Origin: Epilithonimonas sp. JDS
Lineage (GTDB): Bacteria; Bacteroidota; Bacteroidia; Flavobacteriales; Weeksellaceae
Reading direction: 5' to 3'
Assembly (NCBI RefSeq): GCF_021261315.1
Contig: NZ_JAJSAX010000001.1
Location: 434,001 to 498,000 of the forward strand
DNA length: 64,000 nt
Below, in pieces: positions 23,242 through 32,839 of the stretch. Positions within the stretch are counted from its first letter, which is position 1; each line of letters begins with the position of its first letter. Both the position numbers and the translations under genes were made by a program. The notes below the pieces were generated by a model. That model searched no databases. It saw only the letters and a list, made by a program, of their open reading frames with translations, and was not told the origin of the DNA.

Positions 23242-26151
23242 TTACTCTACTATTTCAGCATTGCTGATCGTAGATTTTCCGGTTACTTTGTCTTCTTTTT
23301 TCTTACCTCTAAGGAAGTCATAAGCCGTAGCCGATGCGATAAAGATAGATGAATAAGTACCGAAACCGATACCAATCAATAGACAGAACATAAATCCTCT
23401 CAGGTTATCCCCACCGAAGATGAAGATCGCAAGGATCACCAAAATCGTAGTGAATGATGTATTGAACGTTCTACCAATCGTACTGGAGATAGAGTCATCA
23501 AATAATCCCGCAAGGGTCAATGCTTTCTTCTCACGAAGGTATTCTCTAATTCTATCGAAGATAATTACTGTATCATTGATGGAATATCCAATCACCGTAA
23601 GGATTGCTGCAATGAAATCCTGATTGATCTCCATATTAAACGGCATCACTTTGTAGAACAATGAGTAAACCCCAAGGATTACAACAGTATCGTGGAACAA
23701 ACCTGCAACCGCTCCAAGAGAGAACTGCCATTTGTCAAATCTTACAAGAATATAGATGAAGATTCCCAATAGTGATGCAGCAACTGCCAACATCCCGTGC
23801 GTCTGAATATCATCTGCCACTGTAGGTCCAACTTTGGTTGAAGAAACAATACCAGCGTGTCCTTTATCAGCCGATTTGAAATCTGCAATCGTCATTCCTG
23901 CCGGCAACTCGGATTTAACACCTTCGTATATTTTTTGCTCCACAGTCTGATCCGCTGCAAGAGACTCATCATCGATCAAATAATCGGTTGTGATTTTCAA
24001 CTGAGAAGAATTCCCAAAAGTCTTTGCCTCAACGATGTTGTTCTGACCATCTGCAGTTTTCATTAATTTCGCAATACCAGCCTCAACATTCTCAGCGTCT
24101 ACCGGTTTTTCGAATCTTACCACATAGTTACGTCCACCAGTAAAATCGATCCCAAATTTGAATCCGTTATAAGCGATGGAAGCAATAGAAATCACCATTA
24201 AGATTGCAGAGAAATAATAAGCATATTTTCTTTTCCCGATGAAATCGATCCAAGTGTTTCTGAAAAGGTTCTTAGTTGGCGCAGTCCAAACAGAAAGAGA
24301 TTTTCCTTTCTCAAGTCTACTGAAGATCATTACTCTTGACAACAATACAGAAGTAAATAATGTCATTACCAATCCTATCATCAACGTTACCGCAAACCCT
24401 TTGATAGGTCCTGTTCCGAAGATATAAAGAATTAATGCTGTAATGAAAGTCGTCGCGTGACCATCGATAATCGCAGAGATTGCGTGTTTGAAACCATCTT
24501 TATAAGCTTCAAGAATAGTTTTCCCTCGGAAAAGCTCTTCTTTTGTTCTTTCATAGATAATTACGTTCGCATCTACCGCCATTGCCATAGACAATACAAC
24601 TCCGGCAATACCAGGAAGCGTCAAAGTAGCATCCAAAGAATCCATAATCCCGAAGATGTAGAACAAGTTGATCACCATCGCGATAACCGCATAAACTCCG
24701 GCACCACCGTAATAGAAAATGATGTAAACAATAATTACTGCAAATGCAATAAGGAATGACATCACCCCATCATTGATAGATTCAGCTCCAAGAGATGGAC
24801 CTACAACGTCTGCCTGTACGATCTTCGCACCTGCAGGCAATTTACCGGCTCCTAAAACATCTACCAGATCTTTAGCCTCCTCTTGTGTAAAGTTTCCAGA
24901 GATCTGCGTTCTACCATCAGGGATCACGCTGTTTACAGAAGGCGCCGTGTAAACTCTGTTGTCCAAAGTAACCGCGACCACTTTTCCATTGTTCTTCTCC
25001 GTCATTGCTTTCCAATCACGCGCACCTTGAGAATCCATCTGCATATCTACAACGATACGACCCAACTGGTCATAGTTGATGTTTGCAGATTCTACAGCAC
25101 CGTCAACTGGCGCATTCTGAGAGATGTTCCCGCGGATCGCGTAAAGAACAAGACTGTTTGCTGAAGTAGATTCTGGTTTGTAGCCCCACATAAACTGGGT
25201 ATATTTCAAGTTAACAGGTCTTGCTTTGATAGCAGCGTCGCTGTTAAGTAATTTATTCACAACTGCTGTATCAGCCAATTTTACATTCGCAACAGCATTT
25301 CCAGGTGTAGAATTCATCTGGATTAAGTTCATCAGATTCGTTGTTTTTGCAACGCCGATAGAATCACCTTTCACTTTAACCAATTGGTCCAGCTGAGCAA
25401 AATACGGAACCACTTCCGGCCCAAGCTGTACTTCCCAAAACTGAAGTTTTGCAGAAGTCTGAAGCATTTTTTTAACTCTGTCGATATCTTTGATACCAGG
25501 CATTTCCACCAAGATTCTTCCAGTTCCGGGAACTCTCTGAACGTTTGGCTGCGTAACACCCATTTTGTCGATACGTGTTCTAAGAACTTCATAAGCTGTT
25601 CCTACAGAGGCATCGATTTTTTTTCTGATAATATTTTTTACCTGATCATCCGGTGTGTTGAATTTGATCTCAGAAAGATTGGTGTTTCCGAAGATCTCAG
25701 GATCTGCAAGTTTCAGGTTGGTTCCTTTTTCCTGATTAACAGCGTCGAACTGCGTGAAGAAATCCTCGATGTACTGCTTACTTGAGTTTTTCTGCGCTTT
25801 GTCTGTTCTGTTGAGTGCTTCTATTAAAGTAGCATTTGTAGAGTAATTACTAAGATCATTTACCAAATCTCTCTGGTTGATCTCCAATAATACGTTGATA
25901 CCACCTTTAAGATCCAATCCGAGTTTCATTTCTTTCTGTTTTGCAGACGCATAATCCAGTTTTGTAAAACCTAGATTAAGCGTGTCTTTAGAAAGTCTTG
26001 CGATCTCAGCGTTGTATTTCACTGGATTTTCGCCGGCAATTGCTTTTGCTTCTTTTTCTATTTTGTTGGCATAGAAAGAAGGCAGAAGCTCATTAAGGCA
26101 AATTAATCCAAGAACGATGGCAACTAATGTAACGAGTCCTTTTCCTTGCAT
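23242..26151 (-). CDS. secDF: fused protein translocase subunit SecDF
   Basis: A 969-residue fusion of SecD and SecF, the proton-driven RND-type proteins that pull pre-proteins through the SecYEG channel on the periplasmic side. Seen: the N-terminal TM, L-G-L-D-L-K-G-G-I-N-V-L-L near residue 80 (SecD), the periplasmic domain, the first TM bundle with A-M-A-V-D-A-N-V-I-I-Y-E-R, then the SecF part starting near 640 with G-I-D-F-T-G-G-R and ending with S-I-N-D-T-V-I-I-F-D-R-I-R-E. The fusion is normal in Bacteroidetes. A -7-like TATATTTG lies 30 nt upstream of the start. Confidence 0.95.
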   Translation of the reverse strand: MQGKGLVTLVAIVLGLICLNELLPSFYANKIEKEAKAIAGENPVKYNAEIARLSKDTLNLGFTKLDYASAKQKEMKLGLDLKGGINVLLEINQRDLVNDLSNYSTNATLIEALNRTDKAQKNSSKQYIEDFFTQFDAVNQEKGTNLKLADPEIFGNTNLSEIKFNTPDDQVKNIIRKKIDASVGTAYEVLRTRIDKMGVTQPNVQRVPGTGRILVEMPGIKDIDRVKKMLQTSAKLQFWEVQLGPEVVPYFAQLDQLVKVKGDSIGVAKTTNLMNLIQMNSTPGNAVANVKLADTAVVNKLLNSDAAIKARPVNLKYTQFMWGYKPESTSANSLVLYAIRGNISQNAPVDGAVESANINYDQLGRIVVDMQMDSQGARDWKAMTEKNNGKVVAVTLDNRVYTAPSVNSVIPDGRTQISGNFTQEEAKDLVDVLGAGKLPAGAKIVQADVVGPSLGAESINDGVMSFLIAFAVIIVYIIFYYGGAGVYAVIAMVINLFYIFGIMDSLDATLTLPGIAGVVLSMAMAVDANVIIYERTKEELFRGKTILEAYKDGFKHAISAIIDGHATTFITALILYIFGTGPIKGFAVTLMIGLVMTLFTSVLLSRVMIFSRLEKGKSLSVWTAPTKNLFRNTWIDFIGKRKYAYYFSAILMVISIASIAYNGFKFGIDFTGGRNYVVRFEKPVDAENVEAGIAKLMKTADGQNNIVEAKTFGNSSQLKITTDYLIDDESLAADQTVEQKIYEGVKSELPAGMTIADFKSADKGHAGIVSSTKVGPTVADDIQTHGMLAVAASLLGIFIYILVRFDKWQFSLGAVAGLFHDTVVILGVYSLFYKVMPFNMEINQDFIAAILTVIGYSINDTVIIFDRIREYLREKKALTLAGLFDDSISSTIGRTFNTSFTTILVILAIFIFGGDNLRGFMFCLLIGIGFGTYSSIFIASATAYDFLRGKKKEDKVTGKSTISNAEIVE

Positions 26152-26180
26152 TTTCTTACGATATATATAAATTAAGTCGG

Positions 26181-26188
26181 CAAATATA
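26181..26188 (-). promoter_or_regulatory. -7 box (TATATTTG) of secDF
   Basis: A TANNTTTG match on the minus strand 30 nt before the secDF ATG. No -33 TTG at good spacing. Confidence 0.35.
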
Positions 26189-26375
26189 ATGATTATTAGC
26201 GGAAATAAGAATTTGAAAATGAGAAAAGTGCATTATAGTTTTTATATTGAAATTAAAACTCAGTTTTCCCTCAAAAAACACGTTGAAATTAAGCTTTTGT
26301 TATCAATTGAATAATTCTGGAATGGTAAGGCATATAATTTGGTAACTTTATTAATAATCTAAAAAATAATAAGTT

Positions 26376-27734
26376 ATGCGAAAATTACTACTCATTCTTT
26401 CCTGTGCATTTGCATCGGAAGTTTATTCCCAACAAATCATTCTGGAGGAGTTTGCTACAGTTTCAAATCCGACAGAAATTACCGCTTCACCGACCAATGA
26501 CAACCGTTTGTTTGCAGTAGATCAATCCGGACTCATTAAAATTGTGAATGCAAATGGAACTATTGAAGCCACAAACTTTTTAAACATTACCGACAGAGTC
26601 AACTTCAGTGGTGAAATGGGATTATTAGGTCTGGCTTTTCATCCGGACTTTGCTACGAACCGCTATTTCTATGTTTACTACAACAGAGCCGGCAGAACAA
26701 TTACAGTTTCCAGATTTACAGCTAATTCTGCAAATCCAAACACGGCTGATCCTGCCACTGAAAAAGTAATGCTGTCTATAGAAAAACCTTTTACCAATCA
26801 CAATGGCGGCAGTATTCATTTTGGCGCAGACGGTTATCTTTGGATTTCAACAGGCGACGGCGGAAGTGGCGGCGACCCCAATGGCAACGGACAAAACAGA
26901 AATTCTCTCTTGGGGAAAATGTTGAGAATTGATGTGAATTCTACAGCTGCATATAACATTCCTCCAACCAATCCTTTTGTTGGCGTTGACGGTGCTGACG
27001 AAATCTGGTCGTACGGATTGAGAAACGGCTGGAAATATTCTTTCGACAGGACAACGAATAATATCTGGATAGCCGACGTGGGGCAAAATCTGATTGAAGA
27101 AATAAACAGAGTTCCTGCAACTACGCCAGCAGTGAACTACGGCTGGAGATGTTACGAAGGCAACAGTGAGTACAACACTACTGGTTGCGCCAATGCTTCT
27201 ACGATGACTTTCCCGGTTGTGCAATATGATCATTCCGGCGGAAAATGCTCGATCACCGGAGGCTATGTTTACAGAGGAAATCTTTATCCGGACCTGGTTG
27301 GAAAGTATATTTTTGCGGATTACTGTTCTGCTCAGATTGGAATTCTTAACAACACAACTATTACCTGGAGTTCGGCTTTTGATGGTAACAATTTCACAAC
27401 GTTTGGAGAAGACAATAGCAAACAGCTTTACATTGCTGCAGCGAACGGAAAAATATTCAAAGTGAAATCAACAAATCTTGCCGTTTCTGATGTGGATAAA
27501 AATCAAATTCAGATTTCTCCGATTCCAGCGAAAGACTTTATTTTCATTAAAAATATTTATGAGAAAAATTTGACAGCGGAGATTTTGGATTTGTCAGGAA
27601 GATCAGTTTTGAACATTAATGTTGCTGAAAACGACAAAAGCATTGATGTTACCACTTTGAAATCCGGAAATTATATTTTGGTTCTGAAGAAAGATGACGT
27701 TAAAATAATGAGTCAGAAAATTATTAAGGAATAG
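26376..27734 (+). CDS. secreted PQQ-type sugar dehydrogenase with T9SS sorting domain
   Basis: A 452-residue secreted protein. The signal peptide ends near S-E-V-Y-S-Q. A six-bladed soluble glucose/aldose dehydrogenase domain (about 25-360) contains G-L-L-G-L-A-F-H-P-D-F, N-H-N-G-G-S-I-H-F-G and S-T-G-D-G-G-S-G-G-D-P, typical of the PQQ-dependent GSDH family. The last ~75 residues are a type IX secretion sorting domain (I-S-P-I-P-A-K-D-F, then G-N-Y-I-L-V-L). It should oxidise sugars at the cell surface or outside. It converges on the PUL beta-glucosidase, with a shared terminator. Confidence 0.88.
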   Translation: MRKLLLILSCAFASEVYSQQIILEEFATVSNPTEITASPTNDNRLFAVDQSGLIKIVNANGTIEATNFLNITDRVNFSGEMGLLGLAFHPDFATNRYFYVYYNRAGRTITVSRFTANSANPNTADPATEKVMLSIEKPFTNHNGGSIHFGADGYLWISTGDGGSGGDPNGNGQNRNSLLGKMLRIDVNSTAAYNIPPTNPFVGVDGADEIWSYGLRNGWKYSFDRTTNNIWIADVGQNLIEEINRVPATTPAVNYGWRCYEGNSEYNTTGCANASTMTFPVVQYDHSGGKCSITGGYVYRGNLYPDLVGKYIFADYCSAQIGILNNTTITWSSAFDGNNFTTFGEDNSKQLYIAAANGKIFKVKSTNLAVSDVDKNQIQISPIPAKDFIFIKNIYEKNLTAEILDLSGRSVLNINVAENDKSIDVTTLKSGNYILVLKKDDVKIMSQKIIKE

Positions 27735-27748
27735 AAATATTTATTGTC

Positions 27749-27771
27749 TTCGAGAGCCTCAAACTGACATT
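27749..27771 (-). repeat. short dispersed repeat R7, copy 1
   Basis: On the minus strand ATGTCAGTTTGAGGCTCTCG + AAG; nearly the same 23 bases occur at 63122-63144 on the plus strand. Confidence 0.5.
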
Positions 27772-27799
27772 ACTAATCCAAGCGAAGTTGATATAGACA

Positions 27800-27838
27800 A
27801 ATAAAGCCTTTCAGAAAATTCTGGAAGGCTTTATTTTA
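27800..27838. terminator. bidirectional terminator between sugar dehydrogenase and GH3 genes
   Basis: AAAGCCTTTCAG (27803-27814) pairs with CTGGAAGGCTTT (27821-27832) with one G-U. T-rich DNA lies on the 3' side of both strands, between two convergent genes. Confidence 0.75.
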
Positions 27839-27855
27839 TATTTGTTTAATGAAGT

Positions 27856-30183
27856 TTATTTGCTCCAATTAACTCTCGTCGTTTTCACATCATGAGAATT
27901 GGTTCCGATCATAATATCGAAATCGCCAGCTTCCCAGTCGTATTTCAACTGATTGTTATAGAATTTCAGATCATCAGGAGAAATTTTGAAAGTCACTTTT
28001 TTGCTTTCGCCTGCTTTCAAATATACTTTTTCGAAACCTTTTAATTCCTTAACTGGTCTTGTAATACTTCCAACCACATCTCTAATGTAAAGCTGAACCA
28101 CTTCTGCTCCATCGTATTTTCCGTTGTTGGTCAATGTAACCGTTGCTTCAATTGGTGCGTTGCCAGCAGGTTTTGCATTGCTAACAGAAACATCAGAATA
28201 ACCGAAAGTCGTATAACTCAATCCGAATCCAAATGGATAAAGTGGCGTTGTACATTCATCCAGATAATTGGAACGGAATTTTTCAAAAGTACATTTCTCT
28301 GTATTTTCTACACTTAATGGGCGACCAGTATTTTTTGCATTGTAATAAAGCGGAACCTGCCCAACGCTTCTTGGGAATGTCATCGGCAATTTTGCAGATG
28401 GATTCACTTTTCCGTAAAGCACATCTGAAACGGCATATCCAGCCATACTTCCAGGGAACCAAACGTTTAGAATTGCATCTGCCAATTGGGATTCTTCTAT
28501 TAAAACCAACGGACGGCCTGTAAATAAAACCAAAACAATTGGCTTGCCTGTTTTCTTAAGTTCTCTCAACAATTCTTTCTGAGTTTCCGGAATTCCGATA
28601 TCCGTTCTAGAACTGGATTCACCGCTCATCTCAGCACTTTCACCGATTGTTAAAACGATGACATCTGCTTTGCTGGCAATATCCAAAGCTTCTTTTCTGA
28701 TTTGATCTGCGGGGCGATTGTCTCTTCCGGCTAATTTACCAAACATCGTCGCTTTCTCTTCCATTGGTGCAGATTCGTAGATGTTGCTACCTTTTGCATA
28801 AATGAAATTCACGTCTTTGCCAACTGTCTCTTTCAGACCTCTTAATAATGAAATGGAATTTTCGTGTTTTGCGGCAACACTCCAGGTTCCGGTCATGTTC
28901 ATAGCGTTGTCTGACAATGGACCGATTACGGCTACAGTTCCAGCTTTCTTAAGCGGAAGAATCTGCTTATCGTTTTTCAAAAGAACCATTGATTGCGCTG
29001 CAATTGTTCTCGAAGCTTCCAGATTTTTCGGACTGAAAACTTCTTTCTGAGCTCTTTTGGAATCTGTATATTTGTAAGGATCATCGAAAAGTCCAAGGTC
29101 ATATTTGGCTTCGAGGATTCTTCTTGCTGCGTCGGTTACGGCTTGTTCCGTTACTTTTCCGTCGGTAATTGATTGTTTTAAAGTTTTCAAAAAGCCTTCA
29201 CCAACCATATCCATATCGACTCCGGCATTCATTGCTAAAGCTGAAACCTGCTGCAAATCTCCCATTCCATGTTCAATCATTTCGTTGATTCCGGTATAAT
29301 CTGTCACGACGAAACCTTTGAAATCCCACTGTTTTCTTAGAACATCGGTCATCAGCCATTTGTTTCCCGTTGCAGGAATTCCATCTACCTCATTAAAAGA
29401 AGCCATTACAGAAGCCGCTCCCGCTTCTACAGCCGCTTTATAAGGCGGAAAATAAGTGTTGTACATTTGAACGTGGCTCATATCCACGGTGTTGTAATCT
29501 CTACCGGCTTCAGCTGCGCCATAAAGTGCGAAATGTTTTACGCAGGCCAGCATTGTATTTTTCTTTGAAAGATCATTTCCCTGATAGCCGTAAACCATTG
29601 CTTTGGCAATCTGGCTTCCCAAATAAGGATCTTCTCCAGAACCTTCGGAAACCCTTCCCCATCTTGGATCTCTGGAAACATCTACCATTGGAGAAAATGT
29701 CCAGTTGATACCGTCAGCTGTAGATTCCTGAGCCGCAATCTGAGCCGATCTTTGAATCAAATCCATATCCCAAGATGATGCAATCCCCAATGGAATAGGG
29801 AAAGTTGTTTCGTAACCATGGATTACGTCCATCCCGAAAATCATTGGAATCTTCAATCTGCTTTTTTCTACCGCCACTTTCTGAACAGCGCGAATTTTGT
29901 CAACACCCTTGATATTGAATAATCCGCCAACCAAGCCTTGCTCAATTTTCTTTCCTATATCGGAATTCTGAGTCTGTCCGGTTGTGAAATCTCCTGAAGA
30001 CGGCAAATTGAGCTGACCAATTTTTTCGTCCAAAGTCATTTTGGAAATCAAATTATCAACGAAAGCTTTTTTCTTGGATTGATAATTTGTGGATTGGTAA
30101 GACTGAACCGGTTTGGAGATAATATCCTGCGCCATAAAATACGGCGACAGAGCCAACGCAGCTAGGATTACAAACTTTTTCAT
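27856..30183 (-). CDS. bglX: secreted GH3 beta-glucosidase (BglX type)
   Basis: A 775-residue glycoside hydrolase family 3 enzyme with a Sec signal peptide (ends Y-F-M-A-Q). Order: GH3 N-terminal TIM barrel with K-H-F-A-L-Y-G and the nucleophile Asp in V-V-T-D-Y-T-G; the C-terminal alpha/beta domain with G-E-S-A-E-M-S-G-E carrying the likely acid/base Glu; and a fibronectin III-like domain at the end. It releases glucose from oligosaccharides in the periplasm. Last gene of the PUL; with a GH144-like enzyme nearby, sophoro-oligosaccharides are a plausible substrate, as for the characterised Bacteroides GH3 enzyme in such loci. Confidence 0.92.
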   Translation of the reverse strand: MKKFVILAALALSPYFMAQDIISKPVQSYQSTNYQSKKKAFVDNLISKMTLDEKIGQLNLPSSGDFTTGQTQNSDIGKKIEQGLVGGLFNIKGVDKIRAVQKVAVEKSRLKIPMIFGMDVIHGYETTFPIPLGIASSWDMDLIQRSAQIAAQESTADGINWTFSPMVDVSRDPRWGRVSEGSGEDPYLGSQIAKAMVYGYQGNDLSKKNTMLACVKHFALYGAAEAGRDYNTVDMSHVQMYNTYFPPYKAAVEAGAASVMASFNEVDGIPATGNKWLMTDVLRKQWDFKGFVVTDYTGINEMIEHGMGDLQQVSALAMNAGVDMDMVGEGFLKTLKQSITDGKVTEQAVTDAARRILEAKYDLGLFDDPYKYTDSKRAQKEVFSPKNLEASRTIAAQSMVLLKNDKQILPLKKAGTVAVIGPLSDNAMNMTGTWSVAAKHENSISLLRGLKETVGKDVNFIYAKGSNIYESAPMEEKATMFGKLAGRDNRPADQIRKEALDIASKADVIVLTIGESAEMSGESSSRTDIGIPETQKELLRELKKTGKPIVLVLFTGRPLVLIEESQLADAILNVWFPGSMAGYAVSDVLYGKVNPSAKLPMTFPRSVGQVPLYYNAKNTGRPLSVENTEKCTFEKFRSNYLDECTTPLYPFGFGLSYTTFGYSDVSVSNAKPAGNAPIEATVTLTNNGKYDGAEVVQLYIRDVVGSITRPVKELKGFEKVYLKAGESKKVTFKISPDDLKFYNNQLKYDWEAGDFDIMIGTNSHDVKTTRVNWSK

Positions 30184-30255
30184 AAATAGATATTTTTTGT
30201 TTTTATAAGGTCATCTTCATTTGCAATATTTAAAAAAAGCAATTGAATTTTTATT

Positions 30256-30966
30256 TTAATTTTTAATTTTTCTTAATGATAACATCCAATCATATAGTTT
30301 TGGATCCGAATAGGTAGAATCCCATGAATTATGATTGTCGTTTGGGAAAATGGTCAACTCAGCTTTTGGATTGACGGGATGTAATTTTTGATAGAAGTTG
30401 AAAGCATTTTCCGGAAGCACAATATCGTCCATTCCACCGTGGAATAATTTGATGTTAAGATCTTTGTAATTATGAATATTTGCCAGCATCACACGATCTG
30501 TAGGTGCACAAACGGCTGAAACTGCTGCAAACATTTCGGGATGCTCACCTGCCAATTTCAACGTTCCCCAGCCGCCCATTGATAAACCTGTGAGATAAAT
30601 CCGGTCTGTATCAATTTTATATTTTTCTGATATTTCTTTGATGAGAAAATAGATAGCATCCGTATCCCACCAAGTATTTTCCGGACATTGTGGTGCTAAA
30701 ATGGCTACAGGTTCTTTGATTAAATTTTTATAAGTAAAAGGGCTGTGGGATTTTACAATTTCTAAATTATTCCCTCTCTCGCCGGAGCCGTGAAGAAATA
30801 CAATCAATGGAATTTTTGATTTTGTGTTTTGCGGAATATCCAGAATGTAGGATAGTTTTTTCTGGATTTTAACTTCTTTGTTGAATTCGGATTTGATTTC
30901 TTGAGCTGTTGCAAAAGATGTGATTGCTAAAAATAAAAACGGAAGAAATTTTTGTTTTAAATTCAT
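30256..30966 (-). CDS. secreted alpha/beta hydrolase (esterase, PHB-depolymerase-like)
   Basis: A 236-residue alpha/beta hydrolase with a signal peptide ending near F-A-T-A-Q. The start is put at 30966; 15 extra upstream codons would run into repeat DNA. Seen: the oxyanion loop V-F-L-H-G-S-G-E-R-G, the nucleophile elbow L-T-G-L-S-M-G-G, Asp in the region after L-F-H-G-G-M-D-D, and a His in N-D-N-H-N-S-W. Relatives are esterase-D, feruloyl or prolyl-oligopeptidase-like hydrolases found in PULs, where they remove acyl groups from glycans. Substrate unknown. Confidence 0.82.
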   Translation of the reverse strand: MNLKQKFLPFLFLAITSFATAQEIKSEFNKEVKIQKKLSYILDIPQNTKSKIPLIVFLHGSGERGNNLEIVKSHSPFTYKNLIKEPVAILAPQCPENTWWDTDAIYFLIKEISEKYKIDTDRIYLTGLSMGGWGTLKLAGEHPEMFAAVSAVCAPTDRVMLANIHNYKDLNIKLFHGGMDDIVLPENAFNFYQKLHPVNPKAELTIFPNDNHNSWDSTYSDPKLYDWMLSLRKIKN

Positions 30967-30992
30967 TTTATTTCGTTTTTCTAAAAAAGGCC

Positions 30993-31107
30993 GCTCCTCT
31001 GGAGCTTGCAATTGGTACCGATATTCTTTCTACAAATATGTCGCTCCTCTGGAGCTATGATTGTAATTGTTAATCGATTGCTACAAACATTTCATTCCTA
31101 CGGAACT
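30993..31107 (+). repeat. tandem palindrome array R3 (three ~50-bp units)
   Basis: GCTCCTCTGGAGC occurs at 30993-31005 and 31043-31055, and a diverged TTCCTACGGAA at 31095-31105, each about 50 bp apart and each, from the second on, preceded by CTACAAA-T/C-AT-type text. Palindromes of this CTCC/GGAG type are scattered in Chryseobacterium-like genomes in my recollection. Confidence 0.65.
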
Positions 31108-31207
31108 TATTAACACTATTTACTGAATTCTTCTGATTTTTCGCCAAATTGTTGATTAAGATATTCATTTCTATCATTAACAAATCTTGGATCTATATCC
31201 AAATCCC

Positions 31208-31319
31208 TAGCCCCGATTGCAACGGCATCCTTTTTTTGTTTTTTGCTAAATTCGGTTTTGATGGAAAACGCCGAAGACAAAAAAAAATATAGTGGAAAGC
31301 GGAATTAAGCTCCTAAAAA
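31208..31319 (+). repeat. long-hairpin dispersed repeat R2, copy 2
   Basis: Same start (TAGCCCCGATTGCAACGGC) and end (AGCGGAATTAAGCTCCTAAA) as 16570-16680, with the T-rich and A-rich arms conserved. Together with R3 it fills the gap between the esterase and GH144-like genes (31012-31377), in which I see no gene. Confidence 0.75.
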
Positions 31320-31377
31320 CATTTAATGTCTCAAAAAGACACAATAAAATTTAGTGTTTAAAGATAATACTTTTTGG

Positions 31378-32757
31378 CTATCGAATCTTATGTTCTGTGG
31401 ACATAAATCCGATTTTTTTGAGTCCGTTTCGGATTTCGGGAGCGTTCATAAAAAGCTTCCATAGCAATCCGGAGCGGTAATTCTCGATCATTGGCGCAAT
31501 AGTTCCCTGATCGATAGCGAGATAGCGCGGTGTAGTCCAGTCATCAAAATTGATGGAGGTTGCGTCGTAAGGCCCTGCCTGTCCGATAAATTTCGGTTTT
31601 TCTTCATATAAAAATCTTAGAAAAGCGGTTGATTCCTTTGCCGTATAAGGCATTGAACTCAGTGCTGCTGTTGGCGTAATGACTCCCAAATCTTCTTTCA
31701 TTGGCTGATGTGCTGCGTAACCTACGGAGCCATCTTTGTTTCTTGTATAACCTGCCGTCAGTCCCCAATATTTCTCGGAATAGCCTTTGTATTTCAGTGG
31801 GTTTTCCAAACAGTATTTGTAGTCAATCAGAACGTGATTTCGGTTGAGATCCCAGTAGCTTTTCACGTATTTGTCTGATAATCCTCGTGGATCCAAGCCT
31901 AAATAGGAATATTGTGACCAGAATAATGGGCCTCCGAATTCTTCGGCATAATTATGTTTGACATACAGAGGCAGCCCGTATTTTGTGCGATCTGTTGTGT
32001 AAGTTCCGTTGCGAGTCCAGCCTTTGTTGTAGGTTTCGGAATCTATGGAATAGTCGGGCGATGATGCTGCCAGAACGTAAGTTATCAGACATTCGTTGTA
32101 GCCTTCCAGTGGAAAATTCATCTCCCAGCCGTAAGTTGGCGACCAATGCCAGTACAAAACTTTTTGCCCGCCTTTTGTGTACCAGTTCCACTCAATCCCT
32201 TTCCAGAGTTTATCCATTTTTGCGGCGAGCGCTTTTTCTTCTGCGTTTCCATTCTTGAAATACTCGCGGACGCAGATGATACCTTGCGTTAGGAAAGCGG
32301 TTTCTACCAAATCTCCACCGTTATCTTTCTTACCAAAAGGAACGACTTTCCCTGTTTCTCCATTGATCCAATGTGACCACGCGCCGTGGAAACGGTCTGC
32401 TTTTTCGAGGAAATCTGCAATGTGAGTCAATCTTTTTACAGCTTCTGCTCGAGGTATGAATTTTCGATCAACTCCAACTAAAATCGTCATCAATCCGAAA
32501 CCTGAACCGCCTGTTGTAATGACGTGTTTGTCATTGTCAGGATAGATATTGTCTTCGTGATAACGTTCTCTTCCCAGCATCGACTTTGGTTCTGCGAAGT
32601 CCCAGAAATATTTGAGGGCGTCGCTTTGGACTTTGTCCATGAGTTGGTTGTCTGTGAGTTGCGCTTTAGCTTTTGATTCCGGAACAGATGCATGATTTGT
32701 TTTACAGGAAGTTATGGCTAAAGATGTCAAAAACAATCCTGTTAAAAAATTTTTCAT
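31378..32757 (-). CDS. PF10091 glucoamylase-like lipoprotein (GH144-like)
   Basis: A 459-residue lipoprotein (L-A-I-T-S-C), then a large (alpha/alpha)6-type domain recognised as PF10091. Seen: D-F-A-E-P-K-S near residue 55, T-T-G-G-S-G-F-G-L-M, A-W-S-H-W-I-N-G, W-H-W-S-P-T-Y-G-W, and W-G-L-T-A-G near residue 320. The family includes GH144 endo-beta-1,2-glucanases, though annotation pipelines often call it glucoamylase. Outer-membrane display next to susCD suggests it makes the first cuts in a polymer. A terminator separates it from susD. Confidence 0.82.
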   Translation of the reverse strand: MKNFLTGLFLTSLAITSCKTNHASVPESKAKAQLTDNQLMDKVQSDALKYFWDFAEPKSMLGRERYHEDNIYPDNDKHVITTGGSGFGLMTILVGVDRKFIPRAEAVKRLTHIADFLEKADRFHGAWSHWINGETGKVVPFGKKDNGGDLVETAFLTQGIICVREYFKNGNAEEKALAAKMDKLWKGIEWNWYTKGGQKVLYWHWSPTYGWEMNFPLEGYNECLITYVLAASSPDYSIDSETYNKGWTRNGTYTTDRTKYGLPLYVKHNYAEEFGGPLFWSQYSYLGLDPRGLSDKYVKSYWDLNRNHVLIDYKYCLENPLKYKGYSEKYWGLTAGYTRNKDGSVGYAAHQPMKEDLGVITPTAALSSMPYTAKESTAFLRFLYEEKPKFIGQAGPYDATSINFDDWTTPRYLAIDQGTIAPMIENYRSGLLWKLFMNAPEIRNGLKKIGFMSTEHKIR

Positions 32758-32785
32758 AATGAAATTATTTTCATTTTTAATATAA

Positions 32786-32816
32786 AAAAAGAGGAGGATT
32801 AGCTCCTCCTCTTTTA
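32786..32816 (-). terminator. intra-PUL terminator between susD and GH144-like gene
   Basis: Perfect 12-bp stem AAAAGAGGAGGA / TCCTCCTCTTTT with a 5-nt loop, running into T on the minus strand. It should keep susCD transcripts in excess of downstream enzyme transcripts. Confidence 0.8.
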
Positions 32817-32839
32817 ATATTGACTAATTATAGATGATA

